This document shows, one piece after another, positions 1-8,286 of a stretch of DNA of 26,522 nt (position 1 is its first letter; each line of letters opens with the position of its first letter). The DNA is from JAFAVZ01 sp036009105. GTDB lineage: Bacteria; Acidobacteriota; Thermoanaerobaculia; Gp7-AA8. The notes under the pieces are model-generated. The model worked only from the letters and a program-made list of their open reading frames with translations. It made no database searches and was not told the DNA's origin. The position numbers and the translations under genes are program-made. The DNA lies in contig DASYMJ010000234.1 in assembly GCA_036009105.1 (NCBI GenBank), positions 1-26,522 on the forward strand, read 5' to 3'.

Positions 1-214
1 CACCGGCCAGCTCCTCCCGCGCTCCCGCCGCGTGCCGCTGGACGTGGTGGTGAAGACGGCGAAGACGGAGGGGATCGGCCGCGATGCGGAGATCGTCGTC
101 TACTGCGCGGGGCCGGGATGTCCGCAGAGCGTTCTCGCCGCCGAGAAGCTGGCCACCGTCGGGTACACGAACGTCCGGGTGTACGAGGGCGGGTTGCAGG
201 AGTGGGCCGGCTGA
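1..214 (+). CDS. Rhodanese-like domain protein (3' part; start lies before the window)
   Basis: The reading frame is open from the left edge and ends at TGA 212-214; about 70 residues are visible. The stretch VVYCAGPGCPQS carries the rhodanese active-site loop, with the catalytic Cys first in CAGPGC. It is followed by the usual helix (AAEKLATVGYTNV) and the closing VYEGGLQEWAG. Such domains transfer or carry sulfane sulfur, or act as sulfur-relay modules. The visible part matches the C-terminal half of a single-domain rhodanese, and whether further domains precede it cannot be seen. The gene converges on icd with 31 bases between the stop codons, and a palindrome fills this gap. The terminal codons lie in a GGGCCGGCT that resembles half an arm of that palindrome family. 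The family call is secure; the substrate is unknown. Confidence 0.85.
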   Translation, partial: TGQLLPRSRRVPLDVVVKTAKTEGIGRDAEIVVYCAGPGCPQSVLAAEKLATVGYTNVRVYEGGLQEWAG

Positions 215-224
215 GCAGGAGAGG

Positions 225-245
225 GGGCCGGCTGGAGAGCCGGCC

Positions 246-248
<3 letters not shown>
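225..248. repeat. Single-arm copy of the GGGCCGGCT palindrome at the icd stop codon
   Basis: The arm reads GGGCCGGCT, loop GGAG, AGCCGGCCC, then TA; its outer end is the TAG stop codon of icd on the minus strand. A degenerate GGGCCGGCT at 204-212 overlaps the end of the rhodanese gene and may be the remnant of the partner arm. The same unit recurs at 6613-6687, 10527-10587 and 15451-15513, always between convergent genes. A bidirectional terminator role is inferred. Confidence 0.8.
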
Positions 249-1475
<1,227 letters not shown>

Positions 1476-1484
1476 AGCGCGCGC

Positions 1485-1490
1485 AATGTA
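1485..1490 (-). promoter_or_regulatory. Candidate -10 element of icd (TACATT)
   Basis: TACATT on the minus strand is separated by nine bases from the icd ATG. With normal -10 to start-site spacing the transcript would begin within a few bases of the ATG. No clear -35 is visible. One of several genes here with this arrangement. Confidence 0.45.
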
Positions 1491-1550
1491 GACGAAAGGG
1501 CGACATCGCGCAACGCGCGGAATTACGTCCGTACGTCCCTCTAGCAAGCA

Positions 1551-1556
1551 GGAGGA
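1551..1556 (+). promoter_or_regulatory. Ribosome binding site GGAGGA for the alpha/beta hydrolase gene
   Basis: GGAGGA lies seven bases before the ATG at 1564 and fixes that start. It contrasts with the neighbouring icd gene, which has no such site. Confidence 0.75.
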
Positions 1557-1563
1557 GGCGCTC

Positions 1564-2724
1564 ATGGCCAGAGAAACGGTCGTTCGCCCGGCGTACGTCG
1601 GGCCGGAGGCGTTCGAAGACGCGACGGAGGCCGGCGCGCAGGCGCAGGCGGCGATCCTGTTGTCGATGGGCGTGCAGCTGCGCGGCGACGACCTGAAGAC
1701 GATCAGCCGCTCGGCCGCGGTCGGGCGGGCGGCGGAGCCGCTGGCCATCCCTGCCGCCTCCGCAGTCGCCGCGGAGGAGGCGCCGGAGGACGTCGCCGCG
1801 TCAGCAAGAGACTTTCCGCTGCCCAACCTGCGGCCGGCGCCGGAGAAGGTGCCGCCGCGCTTCGGGGCCTTTGCCGCGGCCGCGCCCGCAACCATCACCG
1901 CGATGGCGGAGAGTCTCTACGAAGAGCCCTCGCCCGAGAACGCGGCGGCCCTGGCCGAAGCGGCCATGACCGACCCCGCTCGCGACCTCCTGGTTCGTGT
2001 TGCGGCCGCCAACGCGGCGCTCGCCGTGATGGCCGATCCGCAGATCGCCATCGACACGCTCGTGGACGGCGTGGATTCCGAGGACGAGCTGACCCGCGAA
2101 GTCGCGGCCACGACGCTCGGCCGTTATCTCCCCGAGCACCCGGAGCTGGCGGCGCTCGTCGCTCGCGAGCTCGAGCCGCGCGGCGACGGGCCGCGCACCC
2201 GCACCTCCATGCTGATCCACGGCACCTGGGCCCGAGGGAACGATTGGTGGCAGCCCGGCTTCCCCGGCAACTTCCATCAGTACCTGCGCGGCAATGTCTT
2301 CAACGACCTCTACTCGCTGGCGGACCGCTTCGACTGGTCCGGCGGCTACAGCCCCGGCGCGCGCGCGCTCGCCGGCGTGCAGCTCGTGAACTGGATCCGC
2401 GCGCACAACGAGGAAGGGATTTCCCTCATCACGCACAGCCACGGCGGCAGCGTGGCCATGCTCGCCACGGCACAAGTGCCGCTGGGCCGGCTCGTGCTGC
2501 TCAGCTGCCCGGTGCACCCCGCGACGTACAGCGTGAACTTCGCCAACGTGACGAAGGTGGTCAGCATCCGCGTGAAGCTCGACCTCGTTCTCCTCGCGGA
2601 CGGCGGCGGCGGGCAGTTCCCCGATCCCCGTTACAACGAGCACGTGCTCCCCATCTGGTTCAACCATTCGAAGCCGCACGAGGAGAGCGTCTGGCGCAAG
2701 TACAACATCCCGGCAATGTTGTGA
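1564..2724 (+). CDS. Alpha/beta hydrolase-fold protein with N-terminal HEAT-like helices
   Basis: A 386-residue protein with no obvious signal peptide. Residues 1-110 are Ala/Pro-rich and low in complexity. Residues about 115-205 form Ala/Leu-rich helices of HEAT/ARM character (AALAEAAMTDPARDLLVRVA, then TREVAATTLGRYL). From about residue 215 the alpha/beta hydrolase core begins with MLIHGTWARGNDWW, where HGTW would form the oxyanion region. The nucleophile elbow is THSHGG with Ser292, a GxSxG variant whose first position is Thr. Candidate acid and histidine residues lie in KLDLVLLAD and in the C-terminal YNEHVLP or HSKPHEES, but I cannot assign them. The fold suggests an esterase, lipase or thioesterase; the substrate is unknown. 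A good GGAGGA supports this start. A small HEAT-repeat gene follows after about 25 bases and is likely co-transcribed. Confidence 0.8.
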   Translation: MARETVVRPAYVGPEAFEDATEAGAQAQAAILLSMGVQLRGDDLKTISRSAAVGRAAEPLAIPAASAVAAEEAPEDVAASARDFPLPNLRPAPEKVPPRFGAFAAAAPATITAMAESLYEEPSPENAAALAEAAMTDPARDLLVRVAAANAALAVMADPQIAIDTLVDGVDSEDELTREVAATTLGRYLPEHPELAALVARELEPRGDGPRTRTSMLIHGTWARGNDWWQPGFPGNFHQYLRGNVFNDLYSLADRFDWSGGYSPGARALAGVQLVNWIRAHNEEGISLITHSHGGSVAMLATAQVPLGRLVLLSCPVHPATYSVNFANVTKVVSIRVKLDLVLLADGGGGQFPDPRYNEHVLPIWFNHSKPHEESVWRKYNIPAML

Positions 2725-2748
2725 CGGCGCGGCGCGTTGGGGGCGCTC

Positions 2749-3093
2749 GTGAGCCTGATGCGCGCCGCCTCCATGTTCGGCCTGAGGGCCGCGTTCCAGG
2801 CCGGCAGCGGCGCGGCCGGACGGGCCCTCATCCGCAACCTCCGCTCGCGGGATGAGAACGTCCGCACGCTGGCCGGCATGTTCCTGGTGCAGGCCGGCCG
2901 GCGCTCGATCCCGCTCCTGCGCGAGGCGCTCGCCCGCGGCGAAGACGTGCCGACCATCCTCACCATGCTGGCCGACATCGGCGACCCCTCGACCGAGCCG
3001 GAGATCCGCGCGCGGCTGAACGATCCCGATCCGGAGATCGCGCGTGCGGCGAGCGATGCGCTACAGGTTCTGGAGCTTCAGCGATCGCAGTAG
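2749..3093 (+). CDS. Small HEAT-repeat protein
   Basis: About 114 residues, nearly all helical. Repeats of the form RALIRNLRSRDENVRTLAGMF, SIPLLREALARGEDVPTIL and EIRARLNDPDPEIARAASDA are typical of HEAT or PBS-lyase-type scaffolds, which bind partner proteins and are not catalytic. I prefer the GTG at 2749, which follows a GGGGG run at a usable distance. A TTG at 2737 and an ATG at 2758 are in frame and possible. The gene lies 25 bases after the hydrolase, which itself has HEAT-like helices, so the two products may interact or have arisen by duplication of the helical part. Its last 33 bases overlap the 3' end of nfo on the other strand. Confidence 0.65.
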   Translation: MSLMRAASMFGLRAAFQAGSGAAGRALIRNLRSRDENVRTLAGMFLVQAGRRSIPLLREALARGEDVPTILTMLADIGDPSTEPEIRARLNDPDPEIARAASDALQVLELQRSQ

Positions 3094-3945
3094 GCCGAGG
3101 TTCTTGCGGTCGGATTCCGTCTCGATCGTCTTCGGCGTCTCGAGCAGCTTGGGGATGTGCCGGAAGCGCTCGTCGTTGACGAGGAAGCGGAACGCGTCGA
3201 GGCCGAGCTCTCCTTCGCCGATGTGCTGGTGGCGGTCGACGCGCGAGCCGAGCGGCTTCTTCGAGTCGTTGAGATGGAACGCGCCGACGTTCTCGATGCC
3301 GACGTGGCGCTCCACCTCGTCCATCGTCTTCTCGTAGCCGTCGCGCGTGCGGAGGTCGTAGCCGGCGGCAAAGACGTGGCAGGTGTCGAAACAGATGCCC
3401 ATGCGCGAGGGATCGTCCACGGCGCGTAGCACGTGCCCCAGCTCCTCGAACGTGCAGCCGAGGCAGGAGCCCTGGCCCGCCGCGGTCTCGAGCAGGGTGA
3501 TGACCTTGTGCTGCGGAATCGCCGCATGGACCTGATCCAGAGATCTTGCGATTTGATCGAGGCCGCTCGGCGGGCCGGCGCCCATGTGTGCGCCGGGATG
3601 GAGGACCACGGCGTGGATACCGAGCCGCTCCGCGCGGTCGAGCTCATCGATCATGGCCTCGATCGACTTGCGGTGGAACTCGGGATTCGTGGTGGCCAGG
3701 TTGATGAGGTACGAGGCGTGGGTGAGGATCGGCTTCACGGTGCGGGTCTTCGCGAAGAGCACACAGTCCTCGTCCGTCAGCACTTTTCCCTTCCACTGAT
3801 TGGAGTTCTTGGCGAAAAGGGCAAGAGCGGACGCGTCGATGGCGGCCGCGCGCTCGAAGACGGTGTGCAGCCCGCCTTTGGTCGAGATGTGCGCGCCGAT
3901 GAGGTCGCCTTTGGCTTTGGGGAATCGGAAGCGGTTGCGGGGCAT
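3061..3945 (-). CDS. nfo: Deoxyribonuclease IV (endonuclease IV, AP endonuclease family 2)
   Basis: A 294-residue protein in the usual size range (E. coli Nfo 285). It cleaves DNA at abasic sites and removes 3' blocking groups during base-excision repair, using a trinuclear zinc centre in a TIM barrel. The signatures are in order: IGAHISTKGG near the N-terminus, VVLHPGAHMGAG, LLETAAGQGSCLG, GICFDTCHVFAAGYD, and FHLNDSKKPLGSRVDRHQHI followed by GEGELG. All expected His, Asp and Glu ligands appear present. The ATG at 3943-3945 gives the family's normal N-terminus, but no Shine-Dalgarno precedes it. The gene converges on the small HEAT gene with a 33-base overlap of the 3' ends. It is downstream of, and co-directional with, the SH3-TonB gene, separated by a tandem repeat. 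Confidence 0.96.
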   Translation of the reverse strand: MPRNRFRFPKAKGDLIGAHISTKGGLHTVFERAAAIDASALALFAKNSNQWKGKVLTDEDCVLFAKTRTVKPILTHASYLINLATTNPEFHRKSIEAMIDELDRAERLGIHAVVLHPGAHMGAGPPSGLDQIARSLDQVHAAIPQHKVITLLETAAGQGSCLGCTFEELGHVLRAVDDPSRMGICFDTCHVFAAGYDLRTRDGYEKTMDEVERHVGIENVGAFHLNDSKKPLGSRVDRHQHIGEGELGLDAFRFLVNDERFRHIPKLLETPKTIETESDRKNLGLLRSLKLQNL

Positions 3946-3987
3946 GAGGGTGACGCGGAGAGAACAACGGCTGCTCGCGCGTCATTC

Positions 3988-4183
3988 TGCGGGCCTCAGG
4001 ATGACACCGATTGCTCCCACGGAGGAGCCTCACGTCCGGATGGGCTATGCCAACCAACGCACCGGCCCGTGGCCGGGATCTTTTCGGCCTCTGCGGGCCT
4101 CTCAGGATGACACGCGGTTGCGCCTACGGAGGAGCCTCACGTCCGGATGGGCTATGCCAACCAACGCACCGGCCCGTGGCCGG
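3988..4183. repeat. Two-copy direct repeat (about 90-base unit) between nfo and the SH3-TonB gene
   Basis: A 58-base block is identical at 4019-4076 and 4126-4183. A preceding CTGCGGGCCT...CAGGATGACAC segment is also repeated (from 3988 and from about 4091), with a small insertion and several substitutions. The block ends in ACCGGCC, CGT, GGCCGG(T), a short hairpin. The second copy ends one base before the stop codon of the SH3-TonB gene, so its hairpin could act in termination. The 238 bases between the two genes hold nothing else that I recognise. Confidence 0.85.
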
Positions 4184-5191
4184 TTATTGCAGCCTGAAAT
4201 TCACCGTCACGGTGTAGTAGACGTCGATCGGTTCCCCGCGGTACGTCGCGGGGCGGAAGCGCCAGCGGGCCACGGCGTCGCGGGCGGCTTCGCCGAGGCC
4301 GTAGGGGAGGTCTTTGATGATCTCCACGTTGTCGATCGTGCCGTCGCGGCGGACGATCCCGCGGATGACGACCGCGCCGGAGATGTTCGCCCGCCGCGCG
4401 AGGGCCGGGTAGCGCGGTACCACTCGGTCGACCTCTTCCGGTTGCGTGCCGCCCGCGGGCACCACCGCGTACACGCCGCCGCCGGGCGGAGGTTGGGCGG
4501 GCTCGGGGAGGGGCGGGGGCTCGGCCGAGGCGGTGGTCTCGGTGGCGGTCTCCGTGGCGGTGGGCGGGGGGGTGGTGGCGGTGGGCGGAGGGGAGGTGGC
4601 GGACGAGGCGACGTCGAGAGACGGCGCGCCGGCGGCGCTGACGTCGATCGCGTCGATGTCGGCGTAGGCCACGCCGTTGTCGTGATCGATGGCGTAGAAG
4701 TCGTGGTCGCGGGTGAAGACGCGCACCTGCGTCCCTTCCGGCAGGTCGCCCACCAGCGGATAGAAGATGCCGGGGCCGGCGAAGAGCTGGGTCCGCTCGC
4801 GCGCCAGGCCGGAGAGCGGCGGCAGCTTGCGGATGGCGGTGAATTTCTCCAGGCGCCGGTCCCGCTCCGCGGTGCGCTCCAGCGAGTTGCGCTCGGCCCA
4901 GCCGGAGAGGCCCTCGCCGTCCTGCACGCGCACCCAGGAGCCGCGGTCCTCGATCACCACCAGCTGCTCGCCCTGCGCGGCCGTGGTCACCACCGGCGCC
5001 TTCGCGTTCGGCTCCGTCCGGATGCGGATGCGCAGCGGCAGCACGGTGAGCGTCTCCGCCCGCTGCTGCACGGCCGGCTTCGAGCGGCCGGCGTTGATGA
5101 CGATGAGGGTCAGGATGGCGAGAAAGATCACGCCCAGAACGATGAGGACGGCCACGCCGCCCCTGCGTCCGCTGCCCCCCTGTTCCACCAT
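4184..5191 (-). CDS. Membrane-anchored protein with two SH3 domains and a TonB C-terminal domain
   Basis: A 335-residue protein with an unusual layout. One transmembrane helix at about 12-34 (VAVLIVLGVIFLAILTLIVI) follows a short basic N-terminus. Two bacterial SH3-like modules follow at about 46-104 (IRIRTEPNAKAPVV ... WVRVQDGEGLSGWAE) and 131-184 (LFAGPGIFYPLVGDLPEGTQ). A Pro/Thr/Ala-rich linker spans about 195-245. The C-terminal domain (about 255-335) begins VDRVVPRYPALARRANISG, and continues to ARWRFRPATYRGEPIDV, as in TonB/TolA energy transducers. The SH3 modules may bind peptidoglycan, and the TonB domain would contact an outer-membrane receptor, which is inference. The ATG overlaps the argF stop by one base (TGATG), so translation is probably coupled. 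The stop codon abuts the direct repeat. Confidence 0.85.
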   Translation of the reverse strand: MVEQGGSGRRGGVAVLIVLGVIFLAILTLIVINAGRSKPAVQQRAETLTVLPLRIRIRTEPNAKAPVVTTAAQGEQLVVIEDRGSWVRVQDGEGLSGWAERNSLERTAERDRRLEKFTAIRKLPPLSGLARERTQLFAGPGIFYPLVGDLPEGTQVRVFTRDHDFYAIDHDNGVAYADIDAIDVSAAGAPSLDVASSATSPPPTATTPPPTATETATETTASAEPPPLPEPAQPPPGGGVYAVVPAGGTQPEEVDRVVPRYPALARRANISGAVVIRGIVRRDGTIDNVEIIKDLPYGLGEAARDAVARWRFRPATYRGEPIDVYYTVTVNFRLQ

Positions 5192-6111
5192 CAGCGCTTC
5201 ATCAGCGTGACCATGATCGCCTTCTGCACGTGCAGCCGGTTCTCCGCCTCGTCATAGATCACCGACCGCGGCGAATCGATCACCTCGGACGCCACCTCTT
5301 CCCCCCGGTGCGCCGGCAGGCAGTGCATGAAGATCGCCTCCGGCTTGGCCAGCGACATCACCCGGTTGTCCACCTTCCATCCGGCGAAATCGCGCTGCCG
5401 CTTCTGTGCCTCGTCTTCCTGCCCCATCGAGGCCCAGACGTCCGTCTCGACGATGTCCGCGCCGGCCACCGCCTCCTCCATGGAGTTGGTGAGGATGACC
5501 TTCGTGCCGGCCAGATCCGCGTCCGCCTGCGCCTGGGCCACGACGTACGGATCGGGCGCATAGGCGCCGGGTGTGGCGATGGCGATGTCCATGCCGACCT
5601 TCGACGCGCCGAACATCAGCGAGTGGGCCATGTTGTTGCCGTCGCCCACGTACGCGATCCTGCGGCCCTTCAGCTTCCCCTCGAAATGTTCCCATGCGGT
5701 GAAGTAGTCGGTCATGGCCTGACAGGGGTGGGAAAGGTCGGTCAGGCCGTTGATGACCGGCACGGAGGAGTACTCGGCCAGGTCGGTGATCGTCTTGTGG
5801 GCGAAAGTGCGGGCCATGATGCCGCTGATGTAGCGGGACAGAACCTTGGCCGTGTCGTAGATCGGCTCGCCGCGGCCGAGCTGGATGTCTCGCGAGGAGA
5901 GGAAGAGCGCGTGGCCGCCCAGCTGGTACATCCCGGCCTCGAAGGAGACGCGGGTGCGGGTGGACGATTTCTCGAAGATCATCGCCAGGGTCTGCCCCTC
6001 CAGCGTGCGGCGATATTGCTCCGGATTCGCTTTGATGTCGCGCGCCAGCTCGAAGATCTGCAGCACTTCGGCGGCCGTGTAGTCGTGGATCTCGATGAAG
6101 TCCTTGTGCAT
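5191..6111 (-). CDS. argF: Ornithine carbamoyltransferase
   Basis: A 306-residue enzyme that forms citrulline from ornithine and carbamoyl phosphate in arginine biosynthesis. The carbamoyl-phosphate site FEKSSTRTRVSFE has S50-T51-R52-T53-R54, followed by HPCQ (128-131). The ornithine-specific DVWASMG (224-230) and the HCLP motif (263-266) with its catalytic Cys are intact. The SMG motif argues for ornithine over acetylornithine or putrescine as substrate. The gene has no Shine-Dalgarno. A TAGAAT ends ten bases before the ATG, pointing to a nearly leaderless mRNA. It is followed without a gap by the SH3-TonB gene, an unexpected partner for an arginine gene. A conserved hypothetical gene diverges from it across 51 bases. 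Confidence 0.97.
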   Translation of the reverse strand: MHKDFIEIHDYTAAEVLQIFELARDIKANPEQYRRTLEGQTLAMIFEKSSTRTRVSFEAGMYQLGGHALFLSSRDIQLGRGEPIYDTAKVLSRYISGIMARTFAHKTITDLAEYSSVPVINGLTDLSHPCQAMTDYFTAWEHFEGKLKGRRIAYVGDGNNMAHSLMFGASKVGMDIAIATPGAYAPDPYVVAQAQADADLAGTKVILTNSMEEAVAGADIVETDVWASMGQEDEAQKRQRDFAGWKVDNRVMSLAKPEAIFMHCLPAHRGEEVASEVIDSPRSVIYDEAENRLHVQKAIMVTLMKR

Positions 6112-6121
6112 GGCGCGCGTG

Positions 6122-6127
6122 ATTCTA
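6122..6127 (-). promoter_or_regulatory. Candidate -10 element of argF (TAGAAT)
   Basis: TAGAAT on the minus strand ends ten bases before the argF ATG. The same hexamer precedes moaD and the DUF1858 gene. No ARG-box-like operator was recognised, and no -35 is evident. Confidence 0.45.
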
Positions 6128-6142
6128 GTGCAGGTCGGGAGC

Positions 6143-6148
6143 TATGAT
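6143..6148 (+). promoter_or_regulatory. Candidate -10 element (TATGAT) of the gene at 6163
   Basis: TATGAT lies 14 bases before the ATG at 6163, inside the 51-base argF divergent region. It would give a leader of only a few bases. Support rests on the similarity to the other candidate promoters here. Confidence 0.35.
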
Positions 6149-6162
6149 TCCGGCTCACCGTC

Positions 6163-6612
6163 ATGACGTACCAGGTCCCGATGCACGAGGTGGCCGTGGT
6201 GGTCGCGCTCTCCGGCGTGGAGCCGGAAGAGCACTTCGTCTACCTCGCGCCGTACTCCGACCGGCGCGACGGGCCGGAGACGATGGCTGACTATCTCAAC
6301 GGCCGCCGGCGCTTTTTTCCCATGGTCGCGGCGGGCGTGGCCAAGATGGTGAACCGCGACCAGATTCTCTGGCTGCGCTACGAGAAACTGGCCGAGTTCG
6401 ATCCCGACGCGACGGTGATCGAGCGCGTGACCATCGTGGAGATGACGGACGGCTCGCGCATCGAAGGGCTCATCCCCATCGACCGCCCCCGCGAGCAGTC
6501 CCGCATCTCGGACGTGCTCAACGACGCGACGGAAGGCTTCATCCGCCTCGACGACGAGGAAGAGACGTACTACATCAACAAGAGCTTCATTCGGCTGGTG
6601 ATCCCGAGGTGA
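6163..6612 (+). CDS. Conserved hypothetical protein, 149 residues
   Basis: I do not recognise the family. The protein is acidic and soluble, with no signal peptide or membrane helix. It reads like an alpha/beta protein: VAVVVALSGVEPEEHFVYLA near the N-terminus, FFPMVAAGVAKMVNRDQILW in the middle, then VTIVEMTDGSRIEGLIPID and a C-terminal EEETYYINKSFIRLVIPR. The DGSRIEGLIPID part resembles a small beta-barrel of the kind found in short regulatory or PilZ-like proteins, which is only an impression. An in-frame TGA at 6145 limits the start to the ATG at 6163 or the ATG at 6181. The gene ends with its own TGA just before a large palindrome and converges on the M14 peptidase gene. Confidence 0.7.
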   Translation: MTYQVPMHEVAVVVALSGVEPEEHFVYLAPYSDRRDGPETMADYLNGRRRFFPMVAAGVAKMVNRDQILWLRYEKLAEFDPDATVIERVTIVEMTDGSRIEGLIPIDRPREQSRISDVLNDATEGFIRLDDEEETYYINKSFIRLVIPR

Positions 6613-6687
6613 AAAATGTAGGGCCGGCTCTCCAGCCGGCCCATCGTTCCCTTACCGCGGCCGGCTGGAGAGCCGGCCCTACATTTT
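6613..6687. repeat. Double-hairpin palindrome, probable bidirectional terminator
   Basis: Two 29-base arms (6613-6641 and 6659-6687) are perfect reverse complements, separated by 17 bases. Each arm contains its own hairpin: GGGCCGGCT, a four-base loop (CTCC or GGAG), AGCCGGCCC. Outside each hairpin lies AAAATGTA, so a transcript from either side would end in ...CCCTACATTTT. The right arm encodes the last two residues (Lys, Met) and the TAG stop of the M14 peptidase. Confidence 0.9.
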
Positions 6688-8286
6688 CGGTCTTACGCTC
6701 TCGAAGCCGAACTCCTTCATCACCTTGTAGACCGGCGCCACGTCCCCCAACTGGTCGTCGAACAGGCCCCACGCGAAGAGGCCGTCGTCGCTGCGCGGCT
6801 CCAGCAGGTAGAAGGCGAGGCGCCCCAGCGGCTGGTTCGTGCGGATGATGATCGAGCCGGTCGGCAGCGTGATCTGGCGCGTCTTCCACCTGCCGGTCAG
6901 GGTCAGCTCGTGATGGCCCTGGAACTCGTCCTCCGCGCGCGCGGCCTCCTTGATGAAGAACTGCGAGACATCGAGCTTCGTCTCGCCGGTGAGCGTCTCC
7001 ACGATGATGCCGTGCGTCTGCAGGTTGGCCAGCACCGCGCGCGCGGCCTCGGGCTCCAGCGCGTACGCGTACGGCACCTCGCTCTTCTCCACCGGCTCGA
7101 AGATGCCGTAGTCGGTCATCACCATCGGCACGATCTCGCCCGTCCGCCGGATCGCCCCTTTGCCGGTCTCCGGATCGGGCGCTCCGCCCTCCTCGGCGAC
7201 GCTGCGCTCCCACAGGATCTCCACCCTGTCCCGCCACGGCTTGATCTCGAAGCGCGTGCCGAGCTTGCGCAGCTTGCCGCGCCGGATCTGCTCGTCCGCT
7301 TTCGCCGCGATGCGCATCATCTTCGAGCCGTACTTGCCCACCGCGGCCAGGATCTCGTGCACGAACTCGTATGTCACTTCCACCCGAGCCTGAAAGTCGA
7401 TGTAGCTGTAAGCCTCGGAGAGAATGACGAAGCGGTTGCGCAGCCCCGCGTAGTTGTTGCCGAAGCGCGGGCGGGAGTCGAAGGTGTGCCACCCTTTCTC
7501 CGGCGCGAGCTGGTCGACGAAGTTGCCGTAGTAGTACGTCTCCTTCCCGTGCCGCTTCTTCAGCTGCTCGCGGATGGCCGGCAGGAACGTCTCGCGCGAG
7601 AAGTCGAGGACATCCTCCGGCGCGTCGGGGTTGAGGCACGGCGCATAGGTGAGCTGGTAGCCGTGATACGAGCCGTTCGTGGTGTGCAGATCGACGGTGA
7701 GGAGCGGGTCCCACCGGGCGAGCACATTCGCCACCAGCCCGCGCGCCTCGGGCGTCTCCAGCTTCATGTAGTCGCGGTTCAGGTCCAGCCCCTGCCCGTT
7801 CTCCCGCACGCCGACGCCGCCCTTCGGGCCGTTCTGCGTCGTGCGGTGCGTCACGGAGATGTTCTCGTTGCCGTCGGCGTTGTAGATCGGCGCGATGAGG
7901 ATGACCATGTCCTCACGCAGCTTCCGATGCGAAGAGATGAGGTCGCGCAGCAGCATCAGCGCGGCTTCCTTCCCCTCCACCTCGCCCGCGTGGATGTTGG
8001 CCATGATGAAGACGATGGGCAGGCCGGTGGCGAACGCGCTGTGCGGATCGACCACGCCCGGCGGGCCGATGATCACCAGCGGCAGCGCGCGCTCGTCGTT
8101 GGTCACCCCGAACGTCTCGACGCGCACGTCGGGATCGGCGCGCTGGATGGCGCGCACGAACGCGATCACGTCGTCGTAACGCGAGGTTGCCTCGTATCCG
8201 GATGTCTCGGCCACGGTCTTCGGAAGGTTCATTCCCATCGCTACCTCACTCAGCAGAAGCAGGACGATACTCGCCGCCACTCGCAT
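6679..8286 (-). CDS. Secreted M14-family zinc carboxypeptidase-like protein
   Basis: A 535-residue protein with a signal peptide (MRVAASIVLLLLSEVAMG). The zinc site is HAGE (His99, Glu102) in NIHAGEVEGKE plus His201 in VDLHTTNGSYHG. LDLNRDYMKLETPE supplies the Asn-Arg pair that binds the substrate carboxylate, and Glu291 in VILSEAYSYIDF is the likely catalytic base. The M14 domain spans about 35-320. The remaining C-terminal 200 residues look beta-rich and have no call. It should act outside the cytoplasm on peptides or peptidoglycan stems, which is inferred. The ATG at 8284-8286 has a strong GAGGAGGG upstream and keeps the signal peptide, even though it overlaps the preceding gene by 41 bases. 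The last two codons and the TAG come from the palindrome. Confidence 0.88.
   Translation of the reverse strand: MRVAASIVLLLLSEVAMGMNLPKTVAETSGYEATSRYDDVIAFVRAIQRADPDVRVETFGVTNDERALPLVIIGPPGVVDPHSAFATGLPIVFIMANIHAGEVEGKEAALMLLRDLISSHRKLREDMVILIAPIYNADGNENISVTHRTTQNGPKGGVGVRENGQGLDLNRDYMKLETPEARGLVANVLARWDPLLTVDLHTTNGSYHGYQLTYAPCLNPDAPEDVLDFSRETFLPAIREQLKKRHGKETYYYGNFVDQLAPEKGWHTFDSRPRFGNNYAGLRNRFVILSEAYSYIDFQARVEVTYEFVHEILAAVGKYGSKMMRIAAKADEQIRRGKLRKLGTRFEIKPWRDRVEILWERSVAEEGGAPDPETGKGAIRRTGEIVPMVMTDYGIFEPVEKSEVPYAYALEPEAARAVLANLQTHGIIVETLTGETKLDVSQFFIKEAARAEDEFQGHHELTLTGRWKTRQITLPTGSIIIRTNQPLGRLAFYLLEPRSDDGLFAWGLFDDQLGDVAPVYKVMKEFGFESVRPKM

Noticed and set aside
1476..1898. N-terminal extension of icd
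   Set aside because: The extra residues are antisense of the alpha/beta hydrolase gene; the family starts near the ATG at 1475.
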